A stretch of 64,000 bases of DNA from Littorina saxatilis (Eukaryota; Mollusca; Gastropoda; Littorinimorpha; Littorinidae), in assembly GCF_037325665.1 (NCBI RefSeq), contig NC_090258.1, forward strand, positions 42,862,337 to 42,926,336, in the 5' to 3' direction. The translations under genes and the position numbers were made by a program. The notes beneath the pieces were generated by a model. It searched no databases. It was given only the letters and a program-made list of their open reading frames with translations, and was not told the origin of the DNA. Shown one piece after another: positions 1-11,618 of this stretch (the first letter of the stretch is position 1; every line of letters starts with the position of its first letter).

Positions 1-537
1 TTCTGACTGAATTGAACGGTGTATGTTGGTCACGTGAGCTTGTTTTCTCGATTATTGGTTTGTGATGTTTACTCAGCCCACCCAACCATCACACCTCTCT
101 CTCAGCGGTTCTTACGCGAGACGGTTATAACCGGTTTGTCAGTCATGCGTTACGCTGACTGAGAGGCTTGGCTTTGTCTGACAAAGTCGTTACACAAGCT
201 GTTAAACACATCGGTTATGCTCGCCCACCGCCCGCCGCGTTATCCAAGATGGCGGCGGTGTTTACAACTGCGATGCCGTGTAGCGTGTTTCCATCTTCTC
301 GGCGTGGTTTTCGACGTGACCCGAGGGATCCACCGCTTTTCAAGGTTCAGGGACTACCCCAGCTAAATTTCCCATCATAACTACATTCTCTCTGACGATT
401 TCACTGACCGAATCGTCTACTAGTTTAAGAAGTACAACTTTTTTTTATATCTTGCAGCAATCGTGCTTTCTTCGTCGCCATCGTGAAGCGATTTGCCTCG
501 TTGTGAGCCCGTTGCATAGACCAATCCAGAGCGACTT
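1..537. other. No supported gene; CpG-containing flank
   Basis: I see no ORF with family features here. An AAGATGGCGGC motif at 246-256, of the kind found at YY1-type start sites, begins a 43-codon reading frame that ends at 380. The surrounding sequence is moderately CpG-containing, so a promoter or first exon of a neighbouring gene is possible but unproven. Confidence 0.25.
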
Positions 538-705
538 TTCTCTTTACTTTTCTTTATTTGGTGTTTAACGTCGTTTTCAACCATTCAAGGTTATATCGCG
601 ACGGGGAAAGGGGGGGGGGGGTGGGATAGGGGAAAGGGGGGAGATGGGATAGAGCCACTTGTTAATTGTTTTTTGATCACAAAAGCACTAATCAAAAAAT
701 TGCTC
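538..705 (-). mobile_element. SINE tail fragment, gastropod AAAG-tailed family
   Basis: In reverse orientation this reads as the end of a SINE whose core occurs many times in the window: the CAAAAGCACTAATCAAAAAA segment, a purine/pyrimidine run, then the CGCGATATAACC and GTTGAAAACGACG block and an A-rich tail. The 600-650 stretch has expanded into a long G run. The same family recurs at 15866, 16799, 33086, 40817, 47349, 50728 and 57904. Confidence 0.75.
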
Positions 706-905
706 CATTTAATAATAATTACACCTGTAAATATTTTTAAATACACCTGTAATTGATTTTAAATACACCTGTACTTTATTATAAATATACCTGTATTTAA
801 TAATAAATACACCTCTATTTAATAATAAATAAACCTGTAATTACTTTTAAAATGCACCTGTATTTAATAATAAATACACCTGTATTTAATAAATACAGCT
901 GTAAC
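706..905. repeat. AT-rich ACACCTGTA minisatellite
   Basis: About seven imperfect copies of a roughly 28-30 bp unit built on AATAAATACACCTGTA follow each other. Units vary in the AT spacer. The same unit recurs inverted at 1652-1685 and in both orientations at 2735-2865, so the family is dispersed locally and not a single array. Confidence 0.8.
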
Positions 906-1650
906 AAATTAAAACTTGAATCGGAAAATGTACGACTTGCAAAGCGACAATGTTAACCATGGGACATCATCTACACGAAAGAGTTGTCTCCCTTGTCCGG
1001 TCACACGGATAATTCTTTCTTTGAGTTTGACCCATGTAAACGAAATGCATTCGTACAGTTCATCGGAGTTCATTCCGTAACTTCAAAGGGATCTAAAATG
1101 ACTTGTTATGATTACAAGTACAGGTTCTACAAATTTGGAGACTTAAATGCCTCTGAATTATAAGCTATGAATTTAACACGCTAACGTTCAAGATTACCAG
1201 CTATGAAGTTAACACTCTAAAGTTCAAGATTACCGATAACACGATATAGCGCCTAACATCTTTGGTCAAAAACGCGCACAGGCCTCCGTTCAAGTTCAAA
1301 TTCAAGTTGATTAGATCTGGATGTGGATGCCCCACTGACTCAGAGTAGATCGTGGGGAATACGTCACAAGAACCGAATTCGTCTGATAAAACAATTAACT
1401 TACCCACCTCCCCTCCCCTGCCCCCCCCCCCCCTCCCAGTGCTCAGCGAGCCTGGGCAGCAGCGTTAAACTGCACCCGCAAACCTTCCAAAACATCCGGG
1501 ACATTTGCCGCCCCCGCCCCCGCCATCTTAAGCTGTTCTGTCAAAAGGCGGCGAGGCGATGAAGACGCTTATAAGCTTAGTGTTTTTCATGTGGATTCCC
1601 AGTCCAAGTTTTTTAGTCGCTTAACCACGTGACTAATAACTGATTTATGC
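906..1650. other. No gene seen; contains C-rich tract
   Basis: No coding or RNA feature is supported. There is a pyrimidine/C-rich run at about 1407-1436 and a short internal near-repeat (CTATGAATTTAACACGCTAA and CTATGAAGTTAACACTCTAA, from about 1165 and 1201). Confidence 0.5.
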
Positions 1651-1651
1651 A

Positions 1652-1685
1652 GGTGTATTTATTATTAAATACAGGTGTATTTATG
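1652..1685. repeat. Inverted copy of ACACCTGTA repeat
   Basis: Two units of the AT-rich repeat of 706-905 in the opposite orientation (ACAGGTGTATTTATTATTAA type), directly left of the foldback at 1688. Confidence 0.7.
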
Positions 1686-1687
1686 TA

Positions 1688-1832
1688 GAGGTTACATGCC
1701 GAGTCTCAGTGATTATTAAAAATAATGGTCGAAGTTGGCGGATCATGAAAAATGCGAGCTTCAGCGAGCTTTTTCATGACCGCGAACTGAGACCATTATT
1801 TTTAATAATCACTGAGACGAGGTGTGTAACCT
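1688..1832. repeat. 145-bp foldback (snapback) element
   Basis: Outer arms of about 43 nt (1688-1730 and 1791-1832) are near-perfect reverse complements, sharing GTCTCAGTGATTATTAAAAA and its complement. Inside them is a second hairpin with stem CATGAAAAA/TTTTTCATG around GCGAGCTTCAGCGAGCT. The whole can fold into one long hairpin. It looks like a MITE or snapback repeat. No flanking target duplication was confirmed. Confidence 0.8.
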
Positions 1833-2734
1833 CTTTATTCCTCCTTTCTTCAGTTATTCAAAGAAAACAGGAGTTTTTGTGCGAAAGTTTGATCGAATCC
1901 GAATCACTCAACCAGTCAACCTGCGCAGGCGATCGATTAATGCGCGGTTGTATAGTTCCGTGCAAATCATTCCATTCTGTTAGCACTTCTTGTCAGTTTC
2001 CCTGTTTTAGACTAAAATCAAGTACACAGATATGCTGTTATTCTGCTGTGGCGGTAAAGGCAGATATTGTGTGTTCTGTTTATGTTTTAGTATCGTTTAA
2101 GGATAATGTTCTTTCGTCAAATGGGACTAGCAGACGAACTTTTGCACCCGTGTTCCAACGTTAATTACTGTATGAAGTTCAGTTTTCTGGGGAAAATAGT
2201 GTATGAAACCGCTTTATGTTGTTTAAATTGATGAGATGTGTGCATTTGGTTGCGTGTGATCTGTTTATAAAATGAAATATTGTTGAAAACTGACCGTCGG
2301 ATTGCAGTCAGTGTTGTCGAAGAAACTGCGTTAAAAGAAGGGGAACTACTCTTGTCGGCAAGAGTATGAGTTACTTGCCTTGGGAATTTGCTTGTGATGA
2401 ACGGTGTGTGCACGGCAGATCTAGATTCAGAAAACAACCCAACTCATGGATTTTATATGGAGATTCATGTGTTCAGGCCTGTAGTTGTTAATTTAAATGC
2501 GGTATGTTTGTATTGTGTGCTCCAGAGATGTATATTTCGTACGTATAGAGCGTTCGGAACTTTTCAGTCGCAAAAGTAGTACCAAAACAGAACAGCTTCT
2601 CAACCCATTGCACTATCGAGGATTCAGGCTGTTGCTGGCTCGTTATTTGTTTGGTTGCTGGGTCATTATCGAAAAATAACTAGCTCTACAAGTTTACAGA
2701 GGTAAAGAAGCAGAGGGGGGAATAATTTATAATA
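1833..2734. other. No gene seen
   Basis: Reading frames here (for example 1709-2164 and 2388-2579 plus, 2165-2437 minus) have no recognisable motif or splice context, and the first one runs through the foldback. I call nothing in this stretch. Confidence 0.5.
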
Positions 2735-2865
2735 AATACCCCTGTTATTAATAAAAAAAATACACCTGTAATTATTAATGTATACTTATTGTATACGTTT
2801 AAGAAATAAATACAGGTGTATTTATTATAAAATACAGGTGTATTTATTTTAAATCACAGCTGTAA
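2735..2865. repeat. ACACCTGTA repeat, both orientations
   Basis: Further copies of the 706-905 unit. The left half is in the same orientation and the right half is inverted (ACAGGTGTATTTATT), giving a short palindromic cluster separated by about 40 bp of AT-rich sequence. Confidence 0.7.
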
Positions 2866-3112
2866 TAGTTATGAGCCAAACGGCTTTCCATAAGTACGAG
2901 CGCGCGTGTGTGTGCCGTGTCAGAGACAACGTGTACTCCACACAACCTCCCATCGTCCAATCAAACACAGCTTCACAAACGCCAGCTGCACACACGAGCC
3001 GAGGTAGAGGACCGACCCCACACATTTCTTTTCCAGTCTCCAGCGCAGAAAGACTTCGGAGCTCCCGGCCATTTGCTCAAGCGCTGCTTTGCAAGCCGAA
3101 ATCATCTCCGAG

Positions 3113-3240
3113 ATGGCCGCGCAAGCTCAGTTGTCCGAGATTCACCGAGATTCACCGAGATTCACCGGCGCGTTCCACCTTGAAGTCACGTTGAACGTTG
3201 GCAGAAACGCTAACATCCTGCACACAAAGCATCAAACTAG
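3113..3240 (+). CDS. Possible first coding exon, gene unknown
   Basis: An ATG at 3113 in a good context (CCGAGATGGCC) opens a frame of 42 codons beginning MAAQAQLSEIHRDSP. It runs into a clean donor, ACTAG|GTAAGA, at 3240/3241. The interior has a 10-11 bp unit (CGAGATTCAC) repeated three times at about 3137-3167. No downstream exon could be linked, because the palindrome at 3645 follows. The peptide matches no family I recognise. Support is limited to the start context and the donor, so this is a weak call. Confidence 0.3.
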
Positions 3241-3644
3241 GTAAGATTTTGAATTGAATTGATCCATTTACGGTACGAACATATGCCGCATGCGAAGGAT
3301 GCCTAGCACTTCGAAAATGCATCATAACTCCCCTATTTTTTTGTTCTGTGACTTAAAACTTGGTTAAACGTGAGAAAATACTGTGAAGATACTACAGCAG
3401 AGCGGCAGCAACACTATATCACTCAGTATCAGTCTACGTTCTCATCATGAACTCAGGTCAAAATGAGTTCGGCCTTGAGTTTCCTTGTCTGAACCGATTA
3501 TTTTTGGTTTTTTGTTTACATATTTGGAGCTTTTTGTAATGTAATATTGATATAAGCAGATTCGCGATCGTCGATAATGATTTTTCATGGTGTTTTTTAA
3601 TTTTTAAATTACAAAGGAATTAAGGCAATATCCCGATATACCCC

Positions 3645-4187
3645 CATCTTGAACACAAGGCCAGTACTGTAACTGCCCTTGATACGGATCGATCCAAGGG
3701 GGGACAATCTCAGTCATCTCAAAGAGGGAAATCCAAACGCTATCAGCTTTGTTCGATTTTATGGGCTTGGACGATAGAGAAAAATAAGAAAAGCTAACAG
3801 TGGGGTAAACCTGGACGAAATTGCTATCAAGAACGCAGAATTGATTTTTTCTGATGTTTTTTTTGGCCGTAAGCGCCATGTTTATCGCGTCTCGCACATC
3901 TGATGTCAACAAAGGGGCCTCACTGGAAGAGTTTCCTGCTCCGATAAACATGGCGCTTACGGCAAAAAAAAACATCAGAAAAAATCAATTCTGCGTTCTT
4001 GATAGCAATTTCGTCCAGGTTTACCCCACTGTTAGCTTTTCTTATTTTTCTCTATCGTCCAAGCCCATAAAATCGAACAAAGCTGATAGCGTTTGGATTT
4101 CCCTCTTTGAGATGACTGAGATTGTCCCCCCTTGGATCGATCCGTATCAAGGGCAGTTATTACAGTACTGGCCTTGTGTTCAAGATG
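3645..4187. repeat. Large near-perfect palindrome, 245-bp arms
   Basis: The left arm 3645-3887 and right arm 3942-4187 are reverse complements with only a few indels (A-run length near 3855/3967, one TTA insertion near 4160), around a 54-bp unique loop at 3888-3941. Because of the symmetry the same peptide (MALTAKKNIRKNQF...) can be read off both strands. Neither reading has a known domain. Such a structure can arise by inverted duplication of an exon-sized segment or by foldback during assembly. Confidence 0.9.
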
Positions 4188-4929
4188 GATATACCCCCAC
4201 CAAAAATTATTCTCAAACGGAACGAAACCAGTTTGAACAGTTTGAACAGTTTTTATTCACAAAAAGCTCTTTTGAGCCACATAGTGAAAACAATTTACAC
4301 TTAATGAACATGCAAAAGTACAAATGGAAAGATGGCATGAAGCGAAAACATGGTTATGATGTAAACGAAAAAGAGATTTTGGGAGGAAGAAACAAGTATA
4401 AACAGATCAAGAGCAATTTAAAAGATCAACATGCATTTGTGACATCGATCATACATATCAGTGTCAAAATGTTATAGAGAAAAATCAAAGTTGGAGTGAG
4501 TGACAAAAACAAATAAAACTGAAATACTGCACGGTAAGACTAGATTAAATAACAAAGAGATTCAAATTGTAAGACGCTGCACACCCCTCACACACACACC
4601 TTCCCTACAAATGAACACATCCAAGGGAAGCAATAGTTGAAAAGAAAATTTGTGTCACTGGTACTCTGCCTTGAGGAGTTGCTTCCCTTGTACCGTAGAG
4701 AGCTTTGTTCGCAACAATTTGCATGTGTTGATGCATCACAGCGTCGCAACCTCTTGCGTGACGTGACATAAAACTGGAAACCAAAGAATGTAGCATGCAG
4801 TTGTTCAGCGAGAGCGTAAAGCACATGCAGTAGGATGTCATGTTTGCTAGGTCTTTTTCTTTACAGGGGAAAAATTGACTGACAAGATCTTCAATTGCAT
4901 GATGTCACATATTTTCAGTTGGCACATTT
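4188..4929. other. No gene seen right of the palindrome
   Basis: A plus-strand frame continues from the palindrome to 4477 with a lysine-rich, feature-poor sequence. The rest is AT-rich with a short CA run near 4585. Nothing here supports a gene. Confidence 0.4.
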
Positions 4930-5054
4930 AGGTATAGTCGTGTACACACGCACACACACATTCACAGAAAAAGTATATATTTACACATTGTACACTGATT
5001 TTTAATCCCATGCAGTGGGGGAAAAAAACCCGCTGAAGTCTTTCCTTATGCAGC

Positions 5055-8000
5055 TTACTTATAAAGTTTAAAGCCCTCTGCCACAAATTTACCCAGGTTT
5101 AGCAGCTTTTTTCGATTCGGGGTGGTCATGAGATTAGAATACTTGAAAAAGTTGGGATGTTGTCTAAAATGAGGGGGAATGAATTTCTCACGGATTTCAG
5201 CTAAGGCAGGGCATTCCAAAAGAAAGTGAAATTCGTCTCCAACTCTATTTAGGTTGCACTTTGTGCAGACTCTTTCATACTTTGGGAGGTTGGTGTATCT
5301 GCCTTTCTCAATTGGAAGCTTGTGGTTACTCGTTCTAAATTTTGTTAGAGCGATTTTGTAGCAATTAGGTAGTTTATCGAGATAGCTCTCATAATGAAAA
5401 TTCATCTTGAAGAGTGAATAATTATCAGCCTTACTGCATTCATTACAGGCCTTGGTCCAGTCTTGTATATATATAGATGTCTTTGAGCTTTTGCGCAAGA
5501 GTATTTGCCAGCCAATTGGTTGACACGGAATTAAGGAATAACCACACAAATGATAAACCACAATCATTTAGAATAGATTCTATCTTTTTGAGCCACTCAC
5601 TCTTGTACACATCATAATTTTTATTTGGCACACTCATTGAGAGTGCGTAGCATCTGGCACGAATATTTTTTACTACAAGTAAGGTCTGTTATCAATTTAT
5701 GCCAAAATGTAACCATCCTACAGTAAACATGGATATACAAGGGATACTGTCCAGTTTCCCCATAGACCATGCAGTTTGGTGTGGACTTTTCAGGTGTACA
5801 TGTAGTAAGCACTTGCAGAATTCAAGTTGGAGAGTTTCAATTATTTCTATTCCTGTGTAACCCCATACTTCACAACTATAGGTCAAGATAGGTGTGACTA
5901 GTGTTTGGAAAAGTTCCAGCTGGGTTTTGATTGGGAGATCCAGTTGTCTACTCTTTCTAAGGAGGGACATCATTGCTTTTCGGGCTTGATCTTTAAGAAG
6001 TTTAATGCCTACTTTGAAGTTTCCATTAAAATTAAATGTTAAGCCGAGGTACTTAAACGATGAGACATGATCAAGTTTCTGGTTTTGGAACTTAAAGGGA
6101 AACTGGTAGTTTGCTTTCTTTCCACAGAAAATCATGACTTTGGTTTTAGAGCAGTTCACTTTCAGTTTCCAATCATTGCAGTATACTTCTAGGTTATCCA
6201 ACATTTTTTGAAGGCTGTGTTCAGTATCTGCAAAAATCACAGTATCATCAGCATACAAAATCAACAACATCTTTAAATACGAAGTGAATCTATCATCAAA
6301 GTCTAGTCCCATATCAACAGGTGAGCAGCCTTTGGATTTCAGGTATTCTTCAAGGTCATTAACATACAGAGCAAACAGGAACGGGGAACTCCTTGGAATA
6401 TGGGGAAGGACTCTGATGTCACACCATTAGATGAGACACATGACGTAATATTTCTATACATGTTCATTAGCACTTCAAGAAATTACCACCCACACCACAC
6501 CGACTTAATTTTATCCACAAACCAGTGTGCCAGACTTTATCGAATGCCTTTTCATAGTCCACAAATGCGCAAAACAATTTCTTTTTTCTGTTACGAATAA
6601 TGTCACAAAGAGATTTCAACACAAAAATATGTAGTAGAGTGTGATGGTCTGAACCCGGCTTGATTTTCTGACAAGATATTGAATGCTTCGGAGAATGCTC
6701 CTAATCTATCATTAAGTGCTGCAGTGAAAAATTTTGCACTACAAGACAGGAGAGTAATGCCTCTATAGTTACCAGGATCTTTTTTATCACCTTTCTTCTT
6801 GTATATATATGGGTATGATCATACCATTCAGCCACTCATCGGGCATTTCTCCACTGTGAAGAATCTTATTGAAAAGACAACACCAGAAATGTTGCAATTT
6901 ATCAAATGTATGGACAATTATTTCATTGATTATTCCATCAACACCAGGTGCTTTATTATTTTTTAGTTTTTTCACAATTGGAACAAGTTCCAGTGAGGTA
7001 AAGTCTTTATTCAGAATAAAATCAGCTTCTTCTGTTGCAGAAAAGTTCTGTAAAAGGTCATCTAAAGTTGAGTCAGTAATGTCATCAGTTGCTTGTTCAG
7101 AATTTTTGCCAAGCTTTTCAAAGTGGTCTTTAAGTTCTTGAGTGGAGACATCTGGATTCACGGTTTTGTTTCTATTATTAATGATTCCCCAGAATTTCCT
7201 TGGGTTACATTTTTTTGCACTCTGCAATTCCTTGATAATACAATTTCTATGTTTCTTTTGCGCTTTTCTACGTGCAGAATTGAATTGTCTACTGGCCTCA
7301 TTCATTGCTTCAAGATCATCATCCGATTTGCTATCATGGTACACACTGCGTTTCATGTGAAAAATTTCCGTTTTTGTTTACATTCCTCATTGAACCAAGG
7401 CTTTCGTTTGTTTTTCGGTCGCATTTTTTGTTTTTTCCCAATTCGGATTGGTTTAAGCAAATCACATTTTTCACAGCATTTAAGCATTATGGATTTCAAT
7501 TTTTCATTGAGGGTAGCAATTCCCACGTCATTATCAAGTAGGGTTTGCAATGAGATGATATCTTCCTCATTTATGTAAGAAGCAACTTTTGTGGCTGCAT
7601 CTTTGCACCAACTTATTTTACTCTGGTTGCTATTACAACGTTTTGAAACCAAATCAGTGTTTTCAGATTGTATATTGACATCTTCATTATTGTTATCAGT
7701 GCAAGTAGCCATGTGGAAACTGACCGCAAGCGGGCAGTGTATATCAGAAAGCAACGGGTCAAAATCAACAACTTCAAAACTGACCACTGACAACATGAGC
7801 TCAACATCACTAATAACATAATCGACAGTACTTTTTGCTTTAACATTTGTGATATTACCGACATTTTTATCCACACCCATTCTTCCATTGTAAATGCACA
7901 TTGTATTGGTACGACAAAAGTCGAGCAAGGCATTTCCAAAGTTATTCACACGATGATTGTCTTGCGAACATCTTATTTCATTTATTCCAATATCACACAG

Positions 8001-8582
8001 TCGAGGTGTTGTACTGTCCGATGGTAGTGGCATATTTAAAAACTGCAAGACATCATAATTTTCGTCGCTTGGTACATCACTTTGTTTACCCACATGGGCG
8101 TTAAAATCACCTGCAAGCAGCACATAATATTCTTGTGCATGGTTAATGTGGAGAAGTTCCCGTTCGATATCTGTGTAGCAAGTATTCGATGCATATGGAG
8201 TCCCCTCGGGTGGGGTGTAAACACCTCCAAAAAGCACATCTTTATCACAGCTAAACAATCGTCTATCAAGTACACACCACAGGACAAAAGGTGATTTTGA
8301 CTTAATTTCTTTGCACAAGGACAGTATAGATTTTCTAACACACATTACTATTACACCAGATCTATGAAAGTTGAGTTCTTTTCGATGTTTAAGAAAAGGA
8401 AAAAATCCATGTTTTTCAAAAAAACCTTTTAAAACATCATCACAGGAGCTGTCAGTTTTAGTCTCACTGAGGACAATAATGTCATAATGGCTGATTTCCT
8501 CTAACCAATCTAATTTAGACAACAGGCCGCAAACATTAAGAGATAGAATATTGTTTGAAAGTGAAACTTCCTCAGGTGTGTC
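5055..8582 (-). pseudogene. LINE ORF2: endonuclease-reverse transcriptase, broken
   Basis: The frame from about 8582 down to 7353 encodes an AP-endonuclease domain: LSLNVCGLL near the start, VLSETKTD, LLAGDFNAHVG at about 8110, and a conserved VDYVISD block. After a frame change, 7356-6787 carries the RT fingers (KLKNNKAPGVDGI, PDEWLNGMIIPIY). Further pieces show KDPGNYRGITLLS and SENQAGFRPSHSTT (6786-6640), then LLILYADDTVIFAD (6270-6230). The last part, to 5055, ends in a cysteine motif CTKCNLNRVGDEFHFLLECP. At least four frame disruptions separate these blocks, one near 6790 (TATATATA run), others near 6600, 6320 and 5690-5550. The order of blocks is intact, so decay is by point changes and small indels. 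Confidence 0.88.
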
Positions 8583-9942
8583 CTATTCAACATCATGAAG
8601 GCCAAGGTGTTTGAGGATCTGTTGAGATGACAAGTTGTCTGTCACCTTCAGCAGGTCCTCTGGTCCCTCCAGAGGGATGATAATGTTCTTGTCACCTTTC
8701 TTTTTATGCATCACACAACACACACGGCCGTTGGATGTAGTGACATTTCGCACTTTATCAGATTTCCTTGCAAGCGCTGACATTCGCGCCCTGAAGTCAG
8801 TGAGGTCCTCGCTGAAATATACCTGGTCCAGTCCAGGGGTCTTTTTTGCCTTCATCCTCGCCGCCTTCAGCACTTCCTCTTTCTTCTTTCTGGTGGTCAG
8901 CTTCAGCAGAACCGGGCGGTGTTTTTCAGATGCTTTCCGTCCAACTCGATGGCAAACTGACACATCGGTTGACGAAATGTTAATCTCCATTTTCTTGGTC
9001 AAATCAATGAGGACTTTCTCGGTGTCCTCCCCCAATTTCTCCTCAACCCCTGTGATTCGTATAGCAGACCTGGGAACCCATACGATTTCGCCGTATTTTG
9101 TACGCATGATTGTCGAGAATACGATCAGTACGGTCAGTGGGGAAAAAATACGACAAGAAAAATTCCTAGACAACTTTCCTTCACACGCCCATCCCGAAGC
9201 CGATCCAGTATTTTGTCACATGATTACAGTTTTTGTCAGTAAACATTGAAAAAAGCATTTGTTTTAAATGTATAGGTAAACTTAATTAACGGTGTGACGG
9301 ACGCGCGAGGCATGTTTTAATCATGGATGTTCAAACGCTGTGTGGAGTACGCTCATTTTTCTGAAAATACACCAAGTTTGTTTGAGAATAGTCGAAGTGC
9401 AAAACAGGGGTTCCCAGGTCTGGTATAGTGTCTCTTCTTGAGTACTGCTCATTCCTTTCACTTCTGAGGAAAGCCTCCACTCTGTTGTTTCGGAGAGTTT
9501 GGCGCAAAGTGCCATTTTCTTTTTTCAGCATGTCTATCTCACGATCCTGAGATTCCAACACGGTCTCCATCATCTTGAACTTCTCCTCGAAATTATCCAG
9601 CTTCGCCATAATGGCGTCCAGCTGGTCAAGCATACTGAGCTTGTCAAGTTTTTTGGACAGCATGTCCCACTGCGCAGTGTTGATGACATGTACCGTCGTT
9701 CCTTTTGAGCCACCCCCGGCACTGACCTCGTTGTTGTTGTCGGCTGAAGTGCCGTTTTCTGTGCCTGTGGCCCCTCCTCCGCTTCTCCCACTCACACCTT
9801 TTTGCACCACAGCATTTGTAGACGTCACGCCTCTGTCAGGTGCAAACTTCTTGGGCAGCTGGCTGCTTTTCGGCGTGGCTGCTTCAAATTCCCTCGCACG
9901 TTTTCCACTTTCGTCTTTCTTGGGCGCCATCTTCTCACCCAA
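8583..9942 (-). pseudogene. LINE ORF1, interrupted by a DNA transposon
   Basis: The N-terminal part (9942 to about 9423) starts MGEKMAPKKDESGK and contains a long coiled coil (LSKLDKLSMLDQLDAIMAKL and a following heptad-rich stretch). The C-terminal part (about 9064 to 8583) looks like the L1-type RRM/CTD (VCHRVGRK, PVLLKLTTRKKKEEVL). The two halves are separated only by the 358-bp element at 9065-9422. Dropping that element and one target duplication joins RRDTI directly to RITGVEEKL in frame, so ORF1 was open when the element inserted. Confidence 0.85.
9065..9422. mobile_element. Non-autonomous DNA transposon (MITE) in LINE ORF1
   Basis: The termini are inverted repeats of CAGACCTGGGAACCC (15 bp, exact at both ends). 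The element is flanked by a 6-bp direct repeat GTATAG (9059-9064 and 9423-9428). It is 358 bp and has no transposase. The superfamily is not settled. The insertion interrupts a coding frame that is restored when the element and one duplication are removed, which fixes both boundaries exactly. Confidence 0.9.
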
Positions 9943-10060
9943 GTGATTCTGGTTTGTTATTCCGGGGAGAGAACCAGTTCAAGTAGACTGAACTTGTCTC
10001 ACCCAAGTGATTCTGGTTTGTTATTCCGGGGAGAGAACCAGTTCAAGTAGACTGAACTTG
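9937..10060 (-). repeat. Tandem 5' monomers of the LINE (2 x about 62 bp)
   Basis: Two essentially identical units of about 62 bp (beginning CTCACCCAAGTGATTCTGG) lie immediately upstream of ORF1 on the minus strand. Tandem promoter monomers of this kind are known from several LINE families. A separate near-repeat, CTCAGTACTTTCTGTAC, occurs twice at about 10115 and 10146. Confidence 0.8.
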
Positions 10061-10063
10061 AAT

Positions 10064-10660
10064 GCAGTGCTACTCTCCCCTGGACTGTCTATATATACTC
10101 CCGATATACCCCCAACTCAGTACTTTCTGTACATAGCGCCCACAACTCAGTACTTTCTGTACTATCTACTTTAGCGTGTGAACGAACATGTTCGCAAATA
10201 ACATGTCTCTTGCCTGATGTCTGTGCATTCCGAGTCGAAATATTTCAGGTAAAACTTGTGTTGTGGAATTCAGAAAAAAAAGCCAACATAAAACAACTCT
10301 GTAAAATAGCAGCCCAACTGTCTATGCTTGTGGTTGTACGCCATGTTATTTAAAGAAGATGTTTTTAAATAGAAAAAGCATGTGTCGAGAAAACTAGACT
10401 TATCTCGATGTCTCTGTTATGATGGTAAAACAGTGGTTGATCTTCATTTGCAGAATGGCGGTCGTAGGAGCTGGGTGTGTTCACCATTCAAAAAGAGGTG
10501 AGATGCGTGCGTGCTTGAATACCAGACCCCCAAGCCTTACACGATCGGAGAGAGAGCGAGAAAGAGGGTTGTTCTAAGAAGAAAAAATAAGCAGTATCTT
10601 TGTTTAGCAGAAAGAACGTGGCAGGGTGATGCTGTAATCTCTTGCCTTTCAATATGACGT

Positions 10661-10719
<59 letters not shown>

Positions 10720-10836
10720 GACAGACAGAGACAGACAGAGACAGAGAGAGAGAGAGAGAGAGAGAGTTGGTTTGAATTGAATTGAACTTTATTTTACAAG
10801 GGTAACAGAATAAGCAATGTATACATGGTGCTGTAT
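10064..10836. repeat. Flank with (GA)n microsatellite
   Basis: No gene is seen. A GA/GACA microsatellite runs from about 10662 to 10767, made of a pure GA block, four GACAGA-type units, then GA again. Left of it are AT-rich sequences without features. Confidence 0.8.
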
Positions 10837-11517
10837 CAACATAGCCTTTGGTGCTGTATCAACATAGCCTTTGGTGCTGTATCAACATAGCCTTTGGTGC
10901 TGTATCAACATAGCCTTTGGTGCTGTATCACTCTTGTTGCGGCAGCGGGGAGAGCACAACCTGACCATCCATTTTGATCTAAAATCGTGTCCTTCACGAT
11001 CCGGTCGAACGGGTTGGTAGGAACAACAGCGATACTACACTAACAGCTTCATTTTTCCTTTTTTTTTTGCGTGTAATATGTCTAACCGCCTCTAGTCAAA
11101 TCTCTCAAATGTATTGGGGGGCCAGATAAAAACAGGGATGGGCCGACGTCGAATTCTCTCAGTAAGTTGATCTACCCTTCTTCTGACAAAGTTTTAAAAT
11201 GAGTGGGTGACGTTATCTGGCATGATATAGTCTCCTAAATCAAAAATCAAATTCCAATATAATCTATCGTACAAAACCTCAACTACACTAACCGTTCCCA
11301 CTCTGTATACATTGGAAGAAAACAAATCTAAAGCTTCTTCTAACTCTTGAGAAAAATCGTCAAAATTTGTTCGGATCATCGTGGTGCTCTGCAATTAAAA
11401 AAAATATAAAAAAAATAAACACACAATATTAACAAACGGGTCCACAAGGTACGAACAATATTAAGAATACAAACGCAACCAACAATTTCTTCTTTTATGT
11501 AGGGTACACTATGAGAG
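10837..11517 (-). mobile_element. Solo piece A of the virus-like element
   Basis: Four copies of the 23-bp minisatellite (CCTTTGGTGCTGTATC...) are followed by the CACTCTTGTTGCGGCAGCGG segment and a 66-codon ORF (11394-11194, minus; MQSTTMIRTNFDDFSQ). The same block occurs at 34.5, 40.9, 48.4 and 58.0 kb. Here it stands alone, and similarity ends at about 11517. It lies directly downstream of the minus-strand coiled-coil gene. The ORF looks whole. Its product is unknown. Confidence 0.75.
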
Positions 11518-11618
11518 GAATCATACAAAAGGGAAAAAACAGAACGTGCCTACTAATAGGAAACACAATCCACCATAAACAAAACACCATTTCAACAACA
11601 CACAAAAACTACTACAAC

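Larger units (their letters stand above)
4930..10063 (-). mobile_element. Decayed non-LTR retrotransposon (LINE)
   Basis: A minus-strand LINE of about 5.1 kb: tandem 5' monomers (9937-10060), ORF1 (coiled coil plus RRM-like part), ORF2 with AP-type endonuclease, reverse transcriptase and a C-terminal cysteine motif, then a 3' UTR running to about 4930. The 3' boundary is approximate and no target duplication was found. The ORF2 layout (APE endonuclease, NYRGITLLS RT block, LYADDT, C-terminal CxxC...H....C) is that of APE-class LINEs. The exact clade is unresolved. Several frameshifts and stops interrupt ORF2, and ORF1 is split by a DNA transposon. It is not a functional copy. Confidence 0.9.

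Noticed and set aside
3604-4477. Overlapping frames on both strands around 3.6-4.5 kb read as a gene
   Set aside because: The frames are mirror products of the palindrome and have no known domain; only the palindrome is reported.
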